The position numbers were made by a program, and so were the translations under genes. The notes under the pieces are model-generated. The model saw only the letters and a list, made by a program, of their open reading frames with translations, was not told the origin of the DNA and ran no database searches. 64,000 bases of DNA from Desulfatibacillum sp. Its GTDB lineage: Bacteria > Desulfobacterota > Desulfobacteria > Desulfobacterales > Desulfatibacillaceae. Positions 53,257 through 61,851 of the stretch are shown piece by piece. Position 1 is the stretch's first letter. Each line of letters begins with the position of its first letter. The stretch spans positions 20,055-84,054 of the forward strand of contig JAEINP010000019.1 of NCBI GenBank assembly GCA_016342355.1, written 5' to 3'.

Positions 53257-53765
53257 CACACCTGATTGGGCCGGTCGATGGTCAACCCCTTGAGCAGATG
53301 GGGCAAATCCGGTGCCCCGGATAGGGCGCGCTGGTCCGCGGCTTGGGATAGACCGCGCAGATACCCATGATCCGCATAAGCCGCTGAACCCGCTTCCGGT
53401 TCACCTTGTAGCCCAGGCCGCGCAGGTAGTCGCGCATTGTCCGAGTGCCGCTGGCGGGCTGTTTCAGGTATTGTTCACTAATCCTGTGCATGAGTTCCAG
53501 ATCCATGGCGCTGATCGGTTTGGTTTGGTAATAGAAAGTCGACCGACTCATGGACAACAATTCGCATTGCCGGGTTACGCTCAGTTCCTCGCTCGATAGT
53601 TCCACAGCCTTCTTGCGTTGGGTCTTGTTCAGGAGCTGAGCTTTCGAGATAAAAAATCCCGTTCCACCTTGAGCCGTCCGATTTCCTGATAAAGTTTGTC
53701 GACGTTGGCTTCCCCATCATAGGAGGACTTTTTCCCCCGCAGATAGCCCGACAAAAAACCGAAAA
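53257..53765 (-). mobile_element. IS3-family remnant, orfA tail and orfB head
   Basis: On the minus strand, about 53633-53760 encodes an OrfA-like tail (NVDKLYQEIGRLKVERDFLS, then RKLSS stop). Next, 53282-53605 encodes an OrfB-like N-terminus (CELLSMSRSTFYYQTKPIS, RTMRDYLRGLGYKVNRKRVQR, MGICAVYPKPRTS). A one-base shift near 53300 moves the frame, after which GLTIDRPNQVW continues briefly and ends at the NDT join. No inverted repeats were found, and the rest of OrfB is missing, so the element is dead. Confidence 0.75.
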
Positions 53766-54121
53766 ATGTCGTATTTGTACGTCACAACATGCTGATTTTA
53801 CAGAGTATATTTTTCAAAATTGACTTTTCACATATTTCATCAATACTGATTATTTTTTAGAAAAAATAATCAAATTCGTTCAATATAGTCAAGTTAAAAT
53901 TTGATATATGCTGCGATTTAAAGTGCAAAATATTTTGATTCAAATGTACTTTGCATCCATGACATCAATAATTCGCGCTCAATCATCAAGACAACAACAC
54001 AAAATGCTGTTGACTATACTCTCGAATCGGGATAATTGGGGGTTAATCCCTCACATTATGCCTCCCTCGTCTCCGAATTATCAAATGCAAGAATAATGTC
54101 CGGCTTCTGGATACAACTATT
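53766..54121. other. AT-rich spacer with a perfect palindrome
   Basis: No supported gene; a 62-residue plus frame (53908-54096) has no ribosome site. The main feature is the palindrome at 53847-53872. Confidence 0.5.
53847..53872. repeat. 12-bp-arm AT-rich palindrome
   Basis: TGATTATTTTTT (53847-53858) and AAAAAATAATCA (53861-53872) are perfect arms separated by AG. It might terminate transcription (stem plus A/T) or mark the edge of a lost element. Confidence 0.6.
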
Positions 54122-55201
54122 TTATCTCGCTTGACGGGTTGGGGGAAACAGCCTTGCCAGGGGTTTGGGCAGGGAGTTCGGGGAAACCGTCCCGGCCTGT
54201 GCGGACAAATCCACGGAACTCAGGGTATTGATGAACAAGAGCGGCCCCCGGGCCTTGGGGGCGCAATCCAACAGGGCCGCAAAGGTCTTGCCCGTATAGG
54301 TGGTATCCAGGCCAAGCCCTCCGGGGTCATGGGCCAGAGCAACGGCCTTTTTTCCTTTGAGGGTTTCGTGGCCGTAGCCCGCACCAAACTGGCGAGGATC
54401 AATCACAAGGGAATCCGGATTGAGCCGGAATTCCGGTGCGCTGGCCCCATAATATTTCAACAGGGCATGGGAACGCAGGGCCAGACTCCTGACTTTGTTC
54501 CGGTTGGCCAAGTAAGCAGGGGTCACCCGAACTCCCACCAGGGTGGTTTTCAGGCCTCCCAGAAAAAAACCCAGGGAAAGGCCAGCCAGGGTGCCGCAGG
54601 TACCCGCCGCCACAAACACCTTTTCGGGGCAGGGCAGGATTTTCTGCCGGACCTGCTCCGCGATCTCCAGCCCGGCCTCCACATAGCCCAAAGCTCCCCG
54701 GGCGTTTGATCCTCCCGCCGGGATAAAATAGCTTTCAGAATGCTTGAACCGATGCTTCACATAATACTCCCAGGCCGCCCCCGACGCGCCTCCGCAATAA
54801 TCCAGTTTGGCACCCCAGGCCTGGAAGAGAAGCAGGTTCTTCAACACATGCCCGTTGACCGGCTGATCCATGAGTTTCAAAACCACCTCAAAGCCCGCTT
54901 TTTTTCCAAAAATAGCTGTGGCCAATCCGTGGTTGGTTCCCAACCCGCCCATGGTCACCAGGGTTTTGCTTCCCTTTTTTTGGGCATGGGCCAGGAGGAA
55001 TTCCAGCTTGCGGACCTTGTTGCCTCCGTAAACCGGTGAGGTGAGATCATCCCGTTTGACCCAGATATCGGCCCCGGCCTCCCGGCTTAAATCAGCCAGA
55101 TAGTCCACGGGCGTGGGACGGGCCACAAGGGGCATCCAAGGGATGCGTCCCTGAAGGCATTCATAATGCTGAAAAAGATGGGGGATAGCAGGTTCGGGCA
55201 T
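54122..55201 (-). CDS. PLP-dependent D-cysteine desulfhydrase/ACC deaminase family
   Basis: A 359-residue fold-type II PLP enzyme. The Schiff-base lysine is in SPVYGGNKVRKLEFLLA near residue 60; GGLGTNHGLATAIFGKKAG and the GTCGTLAGLSLG phosphate loop follow. Family members cleave D-cysteine, or deaminate 1-aminocyclopropane-carboxylate; which one is not decided here. Starts at ATG 55201 and stands alone at the right edge of the relic island. Confidence 0.88.
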   Translation of the reverse strand: MPEPAIPHLFQHYECLQGRIPWMPLVARPTPVDYLADLSREAGADIWVKRDDLTSPVYGGNKVRKLEFLLAHAQKKGSKTLVTMGGLGTNHGLATAIFGKKAGFEVVLKLMDQPVNGHVLKNLLLFQAWGAKLDYCGGASGAAWEYYVKHRFKHSESYFIPAGGSNARGALGYVEAGLEIAEQVRQKILPCPEKVFVAAGTCGTLAGLSLGFFLGGLKTTLVGVRVTPAYLANRNKVRSLALRSHALLKYYGASAPEFRLNPDSLVIDPRQFGAGYGHETLKGKKAVALAHDPGGLGLDTTYTGKTFAALLDCAPKARGPLLFINTLSSVDLSAQAGTVSPNSLPKPLARLFPPTRQAR

Positions 55202-55289
55202 TGTGTCCTCACTATAAACGGTTGTATTAACGCAAGCAGTCTATCAATCTAAAAAATCCTTCCAGGCTAAACCAAATGCAGGAGCGAGG

Positions 55290-55964
55290 TTAAACCAACT
55301 CCGTGGCGTCAAAGGCGGCTCCGTGGCCGGGGCAGACCGTACGGACTCCGTTCTCCAACAGCAAGGCCCAGCTTTTTTTCAGGGTGTCCACATCGTTGCC
55401 AAAGGGCGGCACGCGGCTTTTGTATAAGAAAGGGATTTCGTTATAAGCCAGGTCTCCAACCATGGCATGGCCGTCGTGGGTCAGGACGGACAAGGACCCT
55501 TCCGTATGACCCGGAGTGGGAAGGATACTGGCCTCAAAGCCCCAGGGTTCCAGGGACATGGGGGCAGACACCCTCATGTCCGGCTTGACCGCCTCGTAAC
55601 GGGTGACTCTGGCCGTCAGGGCGGGAAAACGCCTGCCCAGTTTCACAACGCCTTTGGTAAAGGGAATGGTCCCGCCCGGCAGATCCCACCGGCCCTGCTC
55701 CAGGTTGTCGGCCTCAGCCTCGTGAACCACAACCGGACACCCGCACCGTTTGACCAGGGCAGCAAGGTTTCCCACATGATCAAAATGCACATGGGTGGCC
55801 ACTGCCAACCGGATTTGTTCAGGAGAAATTTTGAGCGCCCTCAACTGATTAAAAAGGCCCCTGTGCTTGCTTGGGACTCCCGAGTCCACCAGCAGGTATC
55901 CCTGTTTTCCCTTTAAAAGCCAACTATTAGCGAAACCGATGCATAGTCTGGTAATTTCTGGCAT
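55290..55964 (-). CDS. MBL-fold metallo-hydrolase
   Basis: A 224-residue metallo-beta-lactamase-fold enzyme. Metal ligands: THVHFDHVGN (HxHxDH), the distal GHTEGS and GHGAAFD near the end. Substrate class unclear (glyoxalase II-like, lactonase or thioesterase are possible). ATG 55964 has GAGGAAAG six bases upstream; the frame open to 56138 runs antisense into the TetR promoter region and is not used. Confidence 0.88.
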   Translation of the reverse strand: MPEITRLCIGFANSWLLKGKQGYLLVDSGVPSKHRGLFNQLRALKISPEQIRLAVATHVHFDHVGNLAALVKRCGCPVVVHEAEADNLEQGRWDLPGGTIPFTKGVVKLGRRFPALTARVTRYEAVKPDMRVSAPMSLEPWGFEASILPTPGHTEGSLSVLTHDGHAMVGDLAYNEIPFLYKSRVPPFGNDVDTLKKSWALLLENGVRTVCPGHGAAFDATELV

Positions 55965-56160
55965 GGAATCTTTCCTCATAGGATGATGTCGGACGTACCC
56001 GTGTACGGAAAGCAAAGCACAGGGTTTTTTCGATTGCAAGGTCAAAAGGCGTTTCCCCGGCATAGTCCAAAAAAATAGGGGCTGCCTCCAGAAATCTATG
56101 GATAAAAACAGGACGCCACCAGAAAATCCATGGATCAATCCGTCTGCGTCACAAAAAATC

Positions 56161-56191
56161 TTGACAACTGAATATTTTCAAAATATATTCA
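56161..56191 (+). promoter_or_regulatory. TetR promoter with overlapping operator
   Basis: TTGACA (56161-56166), 17 bases, TATATT (56184-56189) is a near-consensus sigma70 promoter. TGAATAT (56169-56175) and ATATTCA (56185-56191) are perfect arms 9 bases apart that cover the spacer and -10, so the downstream TetR protein probably represses its own promoter. Confidence 0.65.
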
Positions 56192-56244
56192 TTTTTAAGA
56201 CCACAGGGAAGCCTGCGCCCTATCCCAAAACATAGGACCATGCC

Positions 56245-56904
56245 GTGACCGCCAAAGAAAAAACAGAACTCCGAAAAACCCATATCCTCCAGGCAGCCGC
56301 CAAGGTATTCGCCGAAAAAGGATTCCAGGATGGAACCATCCCGGACGTGGCCAAGGAGTCGGGCGTGTCCGAAGCCTCCATATACGAATATTTCACCAAC
56401 AAGGAAAACCTGCTTTTTTCAGTGCCTCTGGAGGCTATCCAGCGTCTGAGCGAGCAGATAGACTTTCATCTTAAACTCATCCGGGGAAGCGCGGACAAGC
56501 TCCGTGCCATCTTATATCTCCAACTTCTTTTTTATATTGAAAACCGCGATTTCGCCGCTGTGATAATGCTCATCCTCAAGCAAAACCGGCGGTTTATAGA
56601 CACTGAGGCCCATCATGCCATCCGGGAACACCTAAAAACCGTGGATCGGGTAATCCAGGAAGGGATGGAAACCGGGGAGTTCCGGGACGACATGGACCCT
56701 TACCTGCTTCGATCCACATGCCTGGGAAGTATGGAGCATGTGGTCACCAACTGGCTCATGCTGGGGCATCCCACGGACGAGGAACTGCTGGGATGGGTGG
56801 ATCCCATGATCAAAACCCTTGTCCAGGGCATACGGACGGAAAACGCCCTGCATCAATGCCCTTTTCAGCACATTGCAAAGCCCGAGGACCTGGATGCCCT
56901 TTAA
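56245..56904 (+). CDS. TetR-family regulator
   Basis: A 219-residue repressor. The DNA-binding helices are ILQAAAKVFAEKGFQDGTIPDVAKESGVSEASIYEYFTNKENLL; the C-terminal ligand domain resembles fatty-acyl or AcrR-type sensors (FadR-like). The start is GTG 56245 with AGGA seven bases upstream. It opens the acyl-CoA cluster that follows and likely senses an acyl-CoA. Confidence 0.92.
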   Translation: MTAKEKTELRKTHILQAAAKVFAEKGFQDGTIPDVAKESGVSEASIYEYFTNKENLLFSVPLEAIQRLSEQIDFHLKLIRGSADKLRAILYLQLLFYIENRDFAAVIMLILKQNRRFIDTEAHHAIREHLKTVDRVIQEGMETGEFRDDMDPYLLRSTCLGSMEHVVTNWLMLGHPTDEELLGWVDPMIKTLVQGIRTENALHQCPFQHIAKPEDLDAL

Positions 56905-57036
56905 CCCCCCCTTTCATAAGGCGGGAATGGCCCTGCAGCACAAAAGGACCTGGGGGGAAAATATATTCCTTTTGAAGCAAACTAAAACAGGCGGCGCCGG
57001 GTATCCGGCCCGGCCACAATCAAAGTGAGGGGAATT

Positions 57037-58200
57037 ATGAGCGACGTGACAAAAGCCGGAGAACCCGCACAGGAGTATTTTGGCAAAGAGCATGATATGC
57101 TTCGCAAGGCCATGCGGGATTTTATTAAAAAGGAAGTCCTCCCCAATATCGAGGAATGGGAAGAACAAGGCCAATTCCCCAGGGAATTGTACAGTAAGGC
57201 AGCAGAACTGGGATATATCGGCATCGGGTTTCCCGAGGACCTGGGAGGCATGCTTGGCGACGTGTTCCTCACCATCGTTTCCTGCGAGGAATTGATGCGC
57301 TCCGGGTCTGCGGGAATGTGCGCCAGCCTGGGTTCCCTGGGCATTGCCCTGCCGCCCATTGTGGCCCATGGCACCCCCGAACAAAAGGAAAAATTCGTCA
57401 ATCCCGTATTGGCCGGAGAGCGCATAGCCGCCCTGGGCATCACGGAACCCTCCGGCGGCTCTGACGTGGCCAATCTCCAAACCACGGCGGTCCGGGATGG
57501 GGACCATTTCGTGGTCAACGGCAGCAAAACCTTCATCACCAGCGGTATCCGGGCAGACCAGCTAACCACAGCCGTTCGTACCGGAGACGCGGGCCACAAG
57601 GGCATCAGTTTCCTGGTTATCGAATCCGACACCCCGGGCTATTCCGTATCTCCCCCTCTGAAAAAAATGGGCTGGTGGGCTTCCGATACGGCGGAAATCT
57701 ATTTCGACAACTGCCGGGTGCCTGCGGAAAACCTCATTGGCGAGGAAAACAAAGGCTTTTACATCATCATGGAAAACTTCCAGAACGAACGCCTTTCCCT
57801 GGCGGTCATGGCCAATATGACAGCCCGGATGGCTTTGGAAGAATGCATTAAATACAGTAAGGAGCGCCAGGCGTTCGGCAAGCCCCTGAGCGGATTCCAG
57901 GTTACCCGCCACAAGTTGGTGGATATGGCCACACTCCTGGAAGCAAGCACGGAATTCACATACCGGGTGGCGGCCAAGATGAACGCGGGAGTCAATCAGG
58001 TCAAGGAAGTCTCCATGGCCAAAAACTTTGCCTGTCAGGTTAGCGATAAAGTGACCTTTGACGCGGTGCAGATCTTCGGCGGCTACGGATACATGCGCGG
58101 CCACTTGGTGGAAAGGCTGTACCGGGACAACCGCATCCTGTCCATTGGCGGCGGCACTACCGAAATCATGAGAGAAATCATTTCTAATTTCATAATGTAA
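57037..58200 (+). CDS. Acyl-CoA dehydrogenase
   Basis: A 387-residue FAD enzyme: ITEPSGGSDVANLQTTAVRDGD and FGGYGYMRGHLVERLYRDNRI are family landmarks. The canonical catalytic Glu (the E of YEGTSE in medium-chain enzymes) is replaced: the segment reads SIGGGTTEIM with Gly (370-377). An alternative base, Glu251 in NFQNERL, lies where long-chain and isovaleryl enzymes have theirs. So the substrate is likely a long or branched acyl-CoA. ATG 57037 has GAGGGG four bases upstream. Confidence 0.93.
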   Translation: MSDVTKAGEPAQEYFGKEHDMLRKAMRDFIKKEVLPNIEEWEEQGQFPRELYSKAAELGYIGIGFPEDLGGMLGDVFLTIVSCEELMRSGSAGMCASLGSLGIALPPIVAHGTPEQKEKFVNPVLAGERIAALGITEPSGGSDVANLQTTAVRDGDHFVVNGSKTFITSGIRADQLTTAVRTGDAGHKGISFLVIESDTPGYSVSPPLKKMGWWASDTAEIYFDNCRVPAENLIGEENKGFYIIMENFQNERLSLAVMANMTARMALEECIKYSKERQAFGKPLSGFQVTRHKLVDMATLLEASTEFTYRVAAKMNAGVNQVKEVSMAKNFACQVSDKVTFDAVQIFGGYGYMRGHLVERLYRDNRILSIGGGTTEIMREIISNFIM

Positions 58201-58216
58201 CTAAGGAGAGCGAACC

Positions 58217-59776
58217 ATGGGAAAATGGATGGACGGCTACCTGGACAAACTGGAAGCCAAGCGCCTGGAAAGCCAACTGGGCGGGGGCCAGGATCGCCAG
58301 GATCTACAGCACTCCCTTGGCAAACTCACAGCCCGGGAAAGACTGGAGCTGTTGTTTGACAAGGGAACATTTGACGAACTGGGCGCCCTCACCAGGGATA
58401 TCCGTCCGCCCCTGGACGGTACCCAGCGCCCCAGCCCGGGCGACGGCGTGGTCATGGGCGGAGGCCAGATCAACGGCCGGAACGCTCTGGCTTTTTGCAT
58501 GGACTTCACGGTCATGGCGGGCGCTTTGGGCAACCAGGCCGCCTGGATGCTGGCCGACCTGGTGAAAAAGGCCGGCGACAGACGCGTGCCCCTCATCGGC
58601 ATGATGGATTCCGCCGGGTCCCGAATCAGTGTACGCGACGGGTATACAGGCCTGAACGGCCTGGGCCGCCTGTTCAAATACATGTCCCAGTACTCGGGTA
58701 TCAGCCCCCGGATCATGATGGTTCTGGGGCCCTGCACCGGCCCCCTGGCCGCGCTCCCTGTCATGGGAGACTTCCGCATTTTCAACGAGGAATCCGGCTT
58801 TCTGTGGCTGGGCGGCAAAATTGAATCCGAAGAAGCAGGCACCGCCGAATTCCACATGGAAAAAAGCGGCCAGTGCGACTTTGTGGTGGACACCGACGAA
58901 GACGCCATCGACAAGGCCAAGGAAATCCTGGATTTCCTGCCCCAAAGCTGCTGGGAAATGCCTCCCTATGTGGAAACCGGGGACGATCCGGAACGCCGGG
59001 ACGAAGGCCTTTTGGACGTCATGCCCGAGAACGTCAAGTTCACCTACGATGTCCACGAGATCATCGAGAAAATCGTGGATAACGGCGAGTTTCTGGAAGT
59101 CCAGGAAGAATACGCCACCCACCTTGTGGTGGGATTCGCCCGAATCGGCGGCCATTGCGTGGGCATAGTTGCCAATAACCCGGACGAAATGAGCGGGGTT
59201 TTTGAAATCGATTCGGCCGATAAATACGACCGGTTCATGAATTTCCTGGATGCCTTCAACATTCCCATCATCACCATGGTGGACTCCACCGCCTATGTGC
59301 CCGGCGACAAGTGGGAGCGCCTGGGCATTATACGCCACGGCGCCAAGAATCTCCATTCCTACTCCCACCTGACCACCCAGAAGATCACCGTGGTCCTACG
59401 CCGCTCCTACGGCGGTTCCAACATCGTCATGGGCTGCGCCCAAATGCACCCGGACGTGGTCTTTGGCTGGCCCTGCGGCGAATTCGCCCCCACAGGACCG
59501 GAATCCATTGTGCAGGCCATTTTTCACAAGGAACTGGCCAAGGCCGAGGAAGAGGGCGGCAAGGAAAAGCGCGAAGAATATTACGAGATGCTCCTGGCCT
59601 CGGTCAGGGAGCAGTTCAATATCATGCAGCACTCCAGGGACTGGACCTCCTATTATATGGTGGAGGAAGCCATTGACCCCAGGGACACCCGGGCCAAAAT
59701 CTACCGCACCCTGGTGGCCACCATGGACAAGTATGAAGACCTTCCGGAAAAGAAACGCTTCATCAAGCCGGCATAA
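58217..59776 (+). CDS. Carboxyltransferase subunit 1
   Basis: A 519-residue crotonase-fold carboxyltransferase, as in propionyl-CoA carboxylase beta or methylmalonyl-CoA decarboxylase alpha. It opens with KLEAKRLESQLGGGQDRQ and LTARERLELLFDKGTF; oxyanion glycines are MMDSAGSRIS and GMDSTAYVPG-like (MVDSTAYVPGDKWERLG). Begins 16 bases after the dehydrogenase stop. It should transfer carboxyl between biotin and an acyl-CoA; direction unknown. Confidence 0.9.
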   Translation: MGKWMDGYLDKLEAKRLESQLGGGQDRQDLQHSLGKLTARERLELLFDKGTFDELGALTRDIRPPLDGTQRPSPGDGVVMGGGQINGRNALAFCMDFTVMAGALGNQAAWMLADLVKKAGDRRVPLIGMMDSAGSRISVRDGYTGLNGLGRLFKYMSQYSGISPRIMMVLGPCTGPLAALPVMGDFRIFNEESGFLWLGGKIESEEAGTAEFHMEKSGQCDFVVDTDEDAIDKAKEILDFLPQSCWEMPPYVETGDDPERRDEGLLDVMPENVKFTYDVHEIIEKIVDNGEFLEVQEEYATHLVVGFARIGGHCVGIVANNPDEMSGVFEIDSADKYDRFMNFLDAFNIPIITMVDSTAYVPGDKWERLGIIRHGAKNLHSYSHLTTQKITVVLRRSYGGSNIVMGCAQMHPDVVFGWPCGEFAPTGPESIVQAIFHKELAKAEEEGGKEKREEYYEMLLASVREQFNIMQHSRDWTSYYMVEEAIDPRDTRAKIYRTLVATMDKYEDLPEKKRFIKPA

Positions 59777-59787
59777 AGGAGAAGAAC

Positions 59788-61344
59788 ATGTCTGAACGAA
59801 TGAAAGAGGCTATACAACGGCTTGCTGATCTCCAGGAAAAAAATCATCTGGGAGGCGGACAGGTCCACATTGAAAGGCAACACGGCCGCAACAAGCTCGC
59901 GGCCAGGGAAAGAATAGACCTTCTCGTGGATGCGGACACCTTCACAGAACTGGGCTCCTGCGTCAACACCACCGGCGCCAGGATGGACGGCCGCAGAACA
60001 GACGCCCCCTGCGACGGCGCGGTGACCGGCACCGGCAAAGTGGACGGCAGGCTGGTGGGAGTGTATTCCAGCGACTTTACCGTGCTGGGGGGCTCCCTGG
60101 GTGTGCAGCATCTGCAAAAATGCTCGGAATGGGTTATCCATTGCACCAAATACAGCCTGCCCATGGTCTGGCTCCTGGATTCCTCAGGCGGCAGGCTGGG
60201 CTACAAGGACACCATGTTCGCTGGCATAGAATGGTACTTTTGCACCATTTCCCGCAGCTCAGGCGTGGTGCCCCAGATCAACGTACTCATGGGTCCCTGT
60301 ATTGCAGGCCAGGCCTATGCCCCCACATTGTGCGACTTCCTTCTCATGAGCCGCGAAACCGCCAACCTGTGGCTGGCAGGCCCCAGACAGGCCAAAGCCG
60401 TCACCTCCGAGGAAATTGACAAAACAGTAGGCAGCCCCGACTACCACATGGCCTTTTCCGGCACCTGCGACGTGGTGGGCGATAACGATACGGAAACCAT
60501 CGCCAAGGCCAGGGAACTGCTGACCTACCTGCCTTCCAACTTCCGGGAAATGCCTCCCATCAAGGAAAACCCGACGGATTCGTTCCGCACGGTGGACGAC
60601 ATTGTCAACCTGGTTCCCGACGATTTCTCCCAGACCTATGACATGCACAAAGTCATCGAAATGCTGGTGGACGACGGAGACTACTTTGAGGTCAAGGATC
60701 AATACGCCAAAAACCTTATCTGCTGCCTTGCCCGTATGGACGGCCAGCCGGTGGGTATTGTGGCCAGCAATCCGGCGGAGCCCGGCAGTATTATGGAAAT
60801 CAATTCCTGTGACAAATACTACCGTTTCCTCCAGGTTCTGGACGCTTACAACATACCCCTGGTGACCCTGGTGGACACTCCGCCCACGGTGCCGGGAGAG
60901 GACCAGGAAGAAAAGGGCCTCCTGCGCCATTTCAGTAAAATCGTGGATGTGTACACCACGTCCACCATTCCCAAAATCAGCGTGGTCCTGCGGGAAGCCT
61001 ACGCCGATGCAGGCGCTTTGATTCTGGGCGTTTCCAAGGGAATGGGCGTGGATGTTTCCTATGCCTGGCCCATTGCCCAGTACGCCGTGGAAGCCTCGGA
61101 GCTGGATTACCGCGAAGTCTACGGCAAGGGCATTGAAGACGACGCTTACACAGGTTACCTCAACTGGTCCCGCGAAAAAACGGACGTCTTTGACGTGGCG
61201 CGAGGCTTCACCACCCAGGTGGTGGAGGAAATCATCCAGCCCAGAGATACCCGCAACAAAATTATCCTGGCCCTGGAAATGTGTAAGGACAAGGTGGAAG
61301 TACTCCCCCTTCGGGCCAAGGCCCACGGCACCATGCCAACGTAA
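59788..61344 (+). CDS. Carboxyltransferase subunit 2
   Basis: A 518-residue paralogue of the gene before it, starting 11 bases after its stop. It shares LGGGQ, LAARERIDLLVDADTF and the two oxyanion loops LLDSSGGRLGYKD and LVDTPPTVPGEDQEEKG, but differs strongly from copy 1, so the two are not recent duplicates. Together they could form a hetero-oligomer, or serve two acyl-CoAs with one carrier. A 13-bp hairpin follows. Confidence 0.9.
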   Translation: MSERMKEAIQRLADLQEKNHLGGGQVHIERQHGRNKLAARERIDLLVDADTFTELGSCVNTTGARMDGRRTDAPCDGAVTGTGKVDGRLVGVYSSDFTVLGGSLGVQHLQKCSEWVIHCTKYSLPMVWLLDSSGGRLGYKDTMFAGIEWYFCTISRSSGVVPQINVLMGPCIAGQAYAPTLCDFLLMSRETANLWLAGPRQAKAVTSEEIDKTVGSPDYHMAFSGTCDVVGDNDTETIAKARELLTYLPSNFREMPPIKENPTDSFRTVDDIVNLVPDDFSQTYDMHKVIEMLVDDGDYFEVKDQYAKNLICCLARMDGQPVGIVASNPAEPGSIMEINSCDKYYRFLQVLDAYNIPLVTLVDTPPTVPGEDQEEKGLLRHFSKIVDVYTTSTIPKISVVLREAYADAGALILGVSKGMGVDVSYAWPIAQYAVEASELDYREVYGKGIEDDAYTGYLNWSREKTDVFDVARGFTTQVVEEIIQPRDTRNKIILALEMCKDKVEVLPLRAKAHGTMPT

Positions 61345-61353
61345 GAGGGATAA

Positions 61354-61403
61354 GGGGCGGGGAGGCATATCTTTTGGCCGAGGCGCGCCTCCCCGCCTCT
61401 TTT
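61354..61403 (+). terminator. Hairpin between carboxyltransferase 2 and biotin carrier
   Basis: GGGGCGGGGAGGC (61354-61366) pairs with GCCTCCCCGCCTC (61387-61399) (one G-T pair), followed by four to five T bases. It may attenuate transcription into the carrier and biotin carboxylase genes. Confidence 0.5.
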
Positions 61404-61496
61404 ATGGAAAAACCGCAGCCCCTGAATGCATGAAACCCGGGGCCGCCGAATTTTTTTTTATGCATTAAAATGCAATGAAAATTTTCAGGAGGATAC

Positions 61497-61742
61497 ATGG
61501 CGACGAAAAAAGTGAAGGCGAAAATGTCAGGCGTTTTTTACAGAAAACCCGCCCCGGACGAGCCGAATTATTGCGAAGTGGGCGACGTGGTGAAGAAAAA
61601 GCAGGTCCTGGCCCTCTTGGAAACCATGAAGGTTTTTCAAAAAGTAAAATCCACGGCCGACGGAACTATTGTGGAAATCCTTGCTGAAAACGAACAGGCC
61701 CTCAAGGACGGGGACGTGATGTTTGTCATTGAGACCGCCTGA
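61497..61742 (+). CDS. Biotin carboxyl carrier protein
   Basis: An 81-residue free biotinyl domain. The lysine to be biotinylated is Lys45 in LLETMKVFQKV (ETMK instead of the usual EAMK). No Pro/Ala hinge or second domain, so the carrier moves freely between the biotin carboxylase and the carboxyltransferases. AGGAGG precedes ATG 61497 by a few bases. The next gene is the carboxylase, 109 bases on. Confidence 0.9.
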   Translation: MATKKVKAKMSGVFYRKPAPDEPNYCEVGDVVKKKQVLALLETMKVFQKVKSTADGTIVEILAENEQALKDGDVMFVIETA

Positions 61743-61851
61743 TCCGGCCTTTTGACAAAATCATTCACATGTAATTGGGGGGAGAAACCAGCTTCCATAA
61801 GGACGGGTGTTTGTAAAATTCGGCTCCCTATCCGTAAACTGAGAGGTGACC

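Noticed and set aside
53908..54096. 62-residue plus-strand frame in the AT-rich spacer
   Set aside because: No ribosome site; composition fits random AT-rich DNA.
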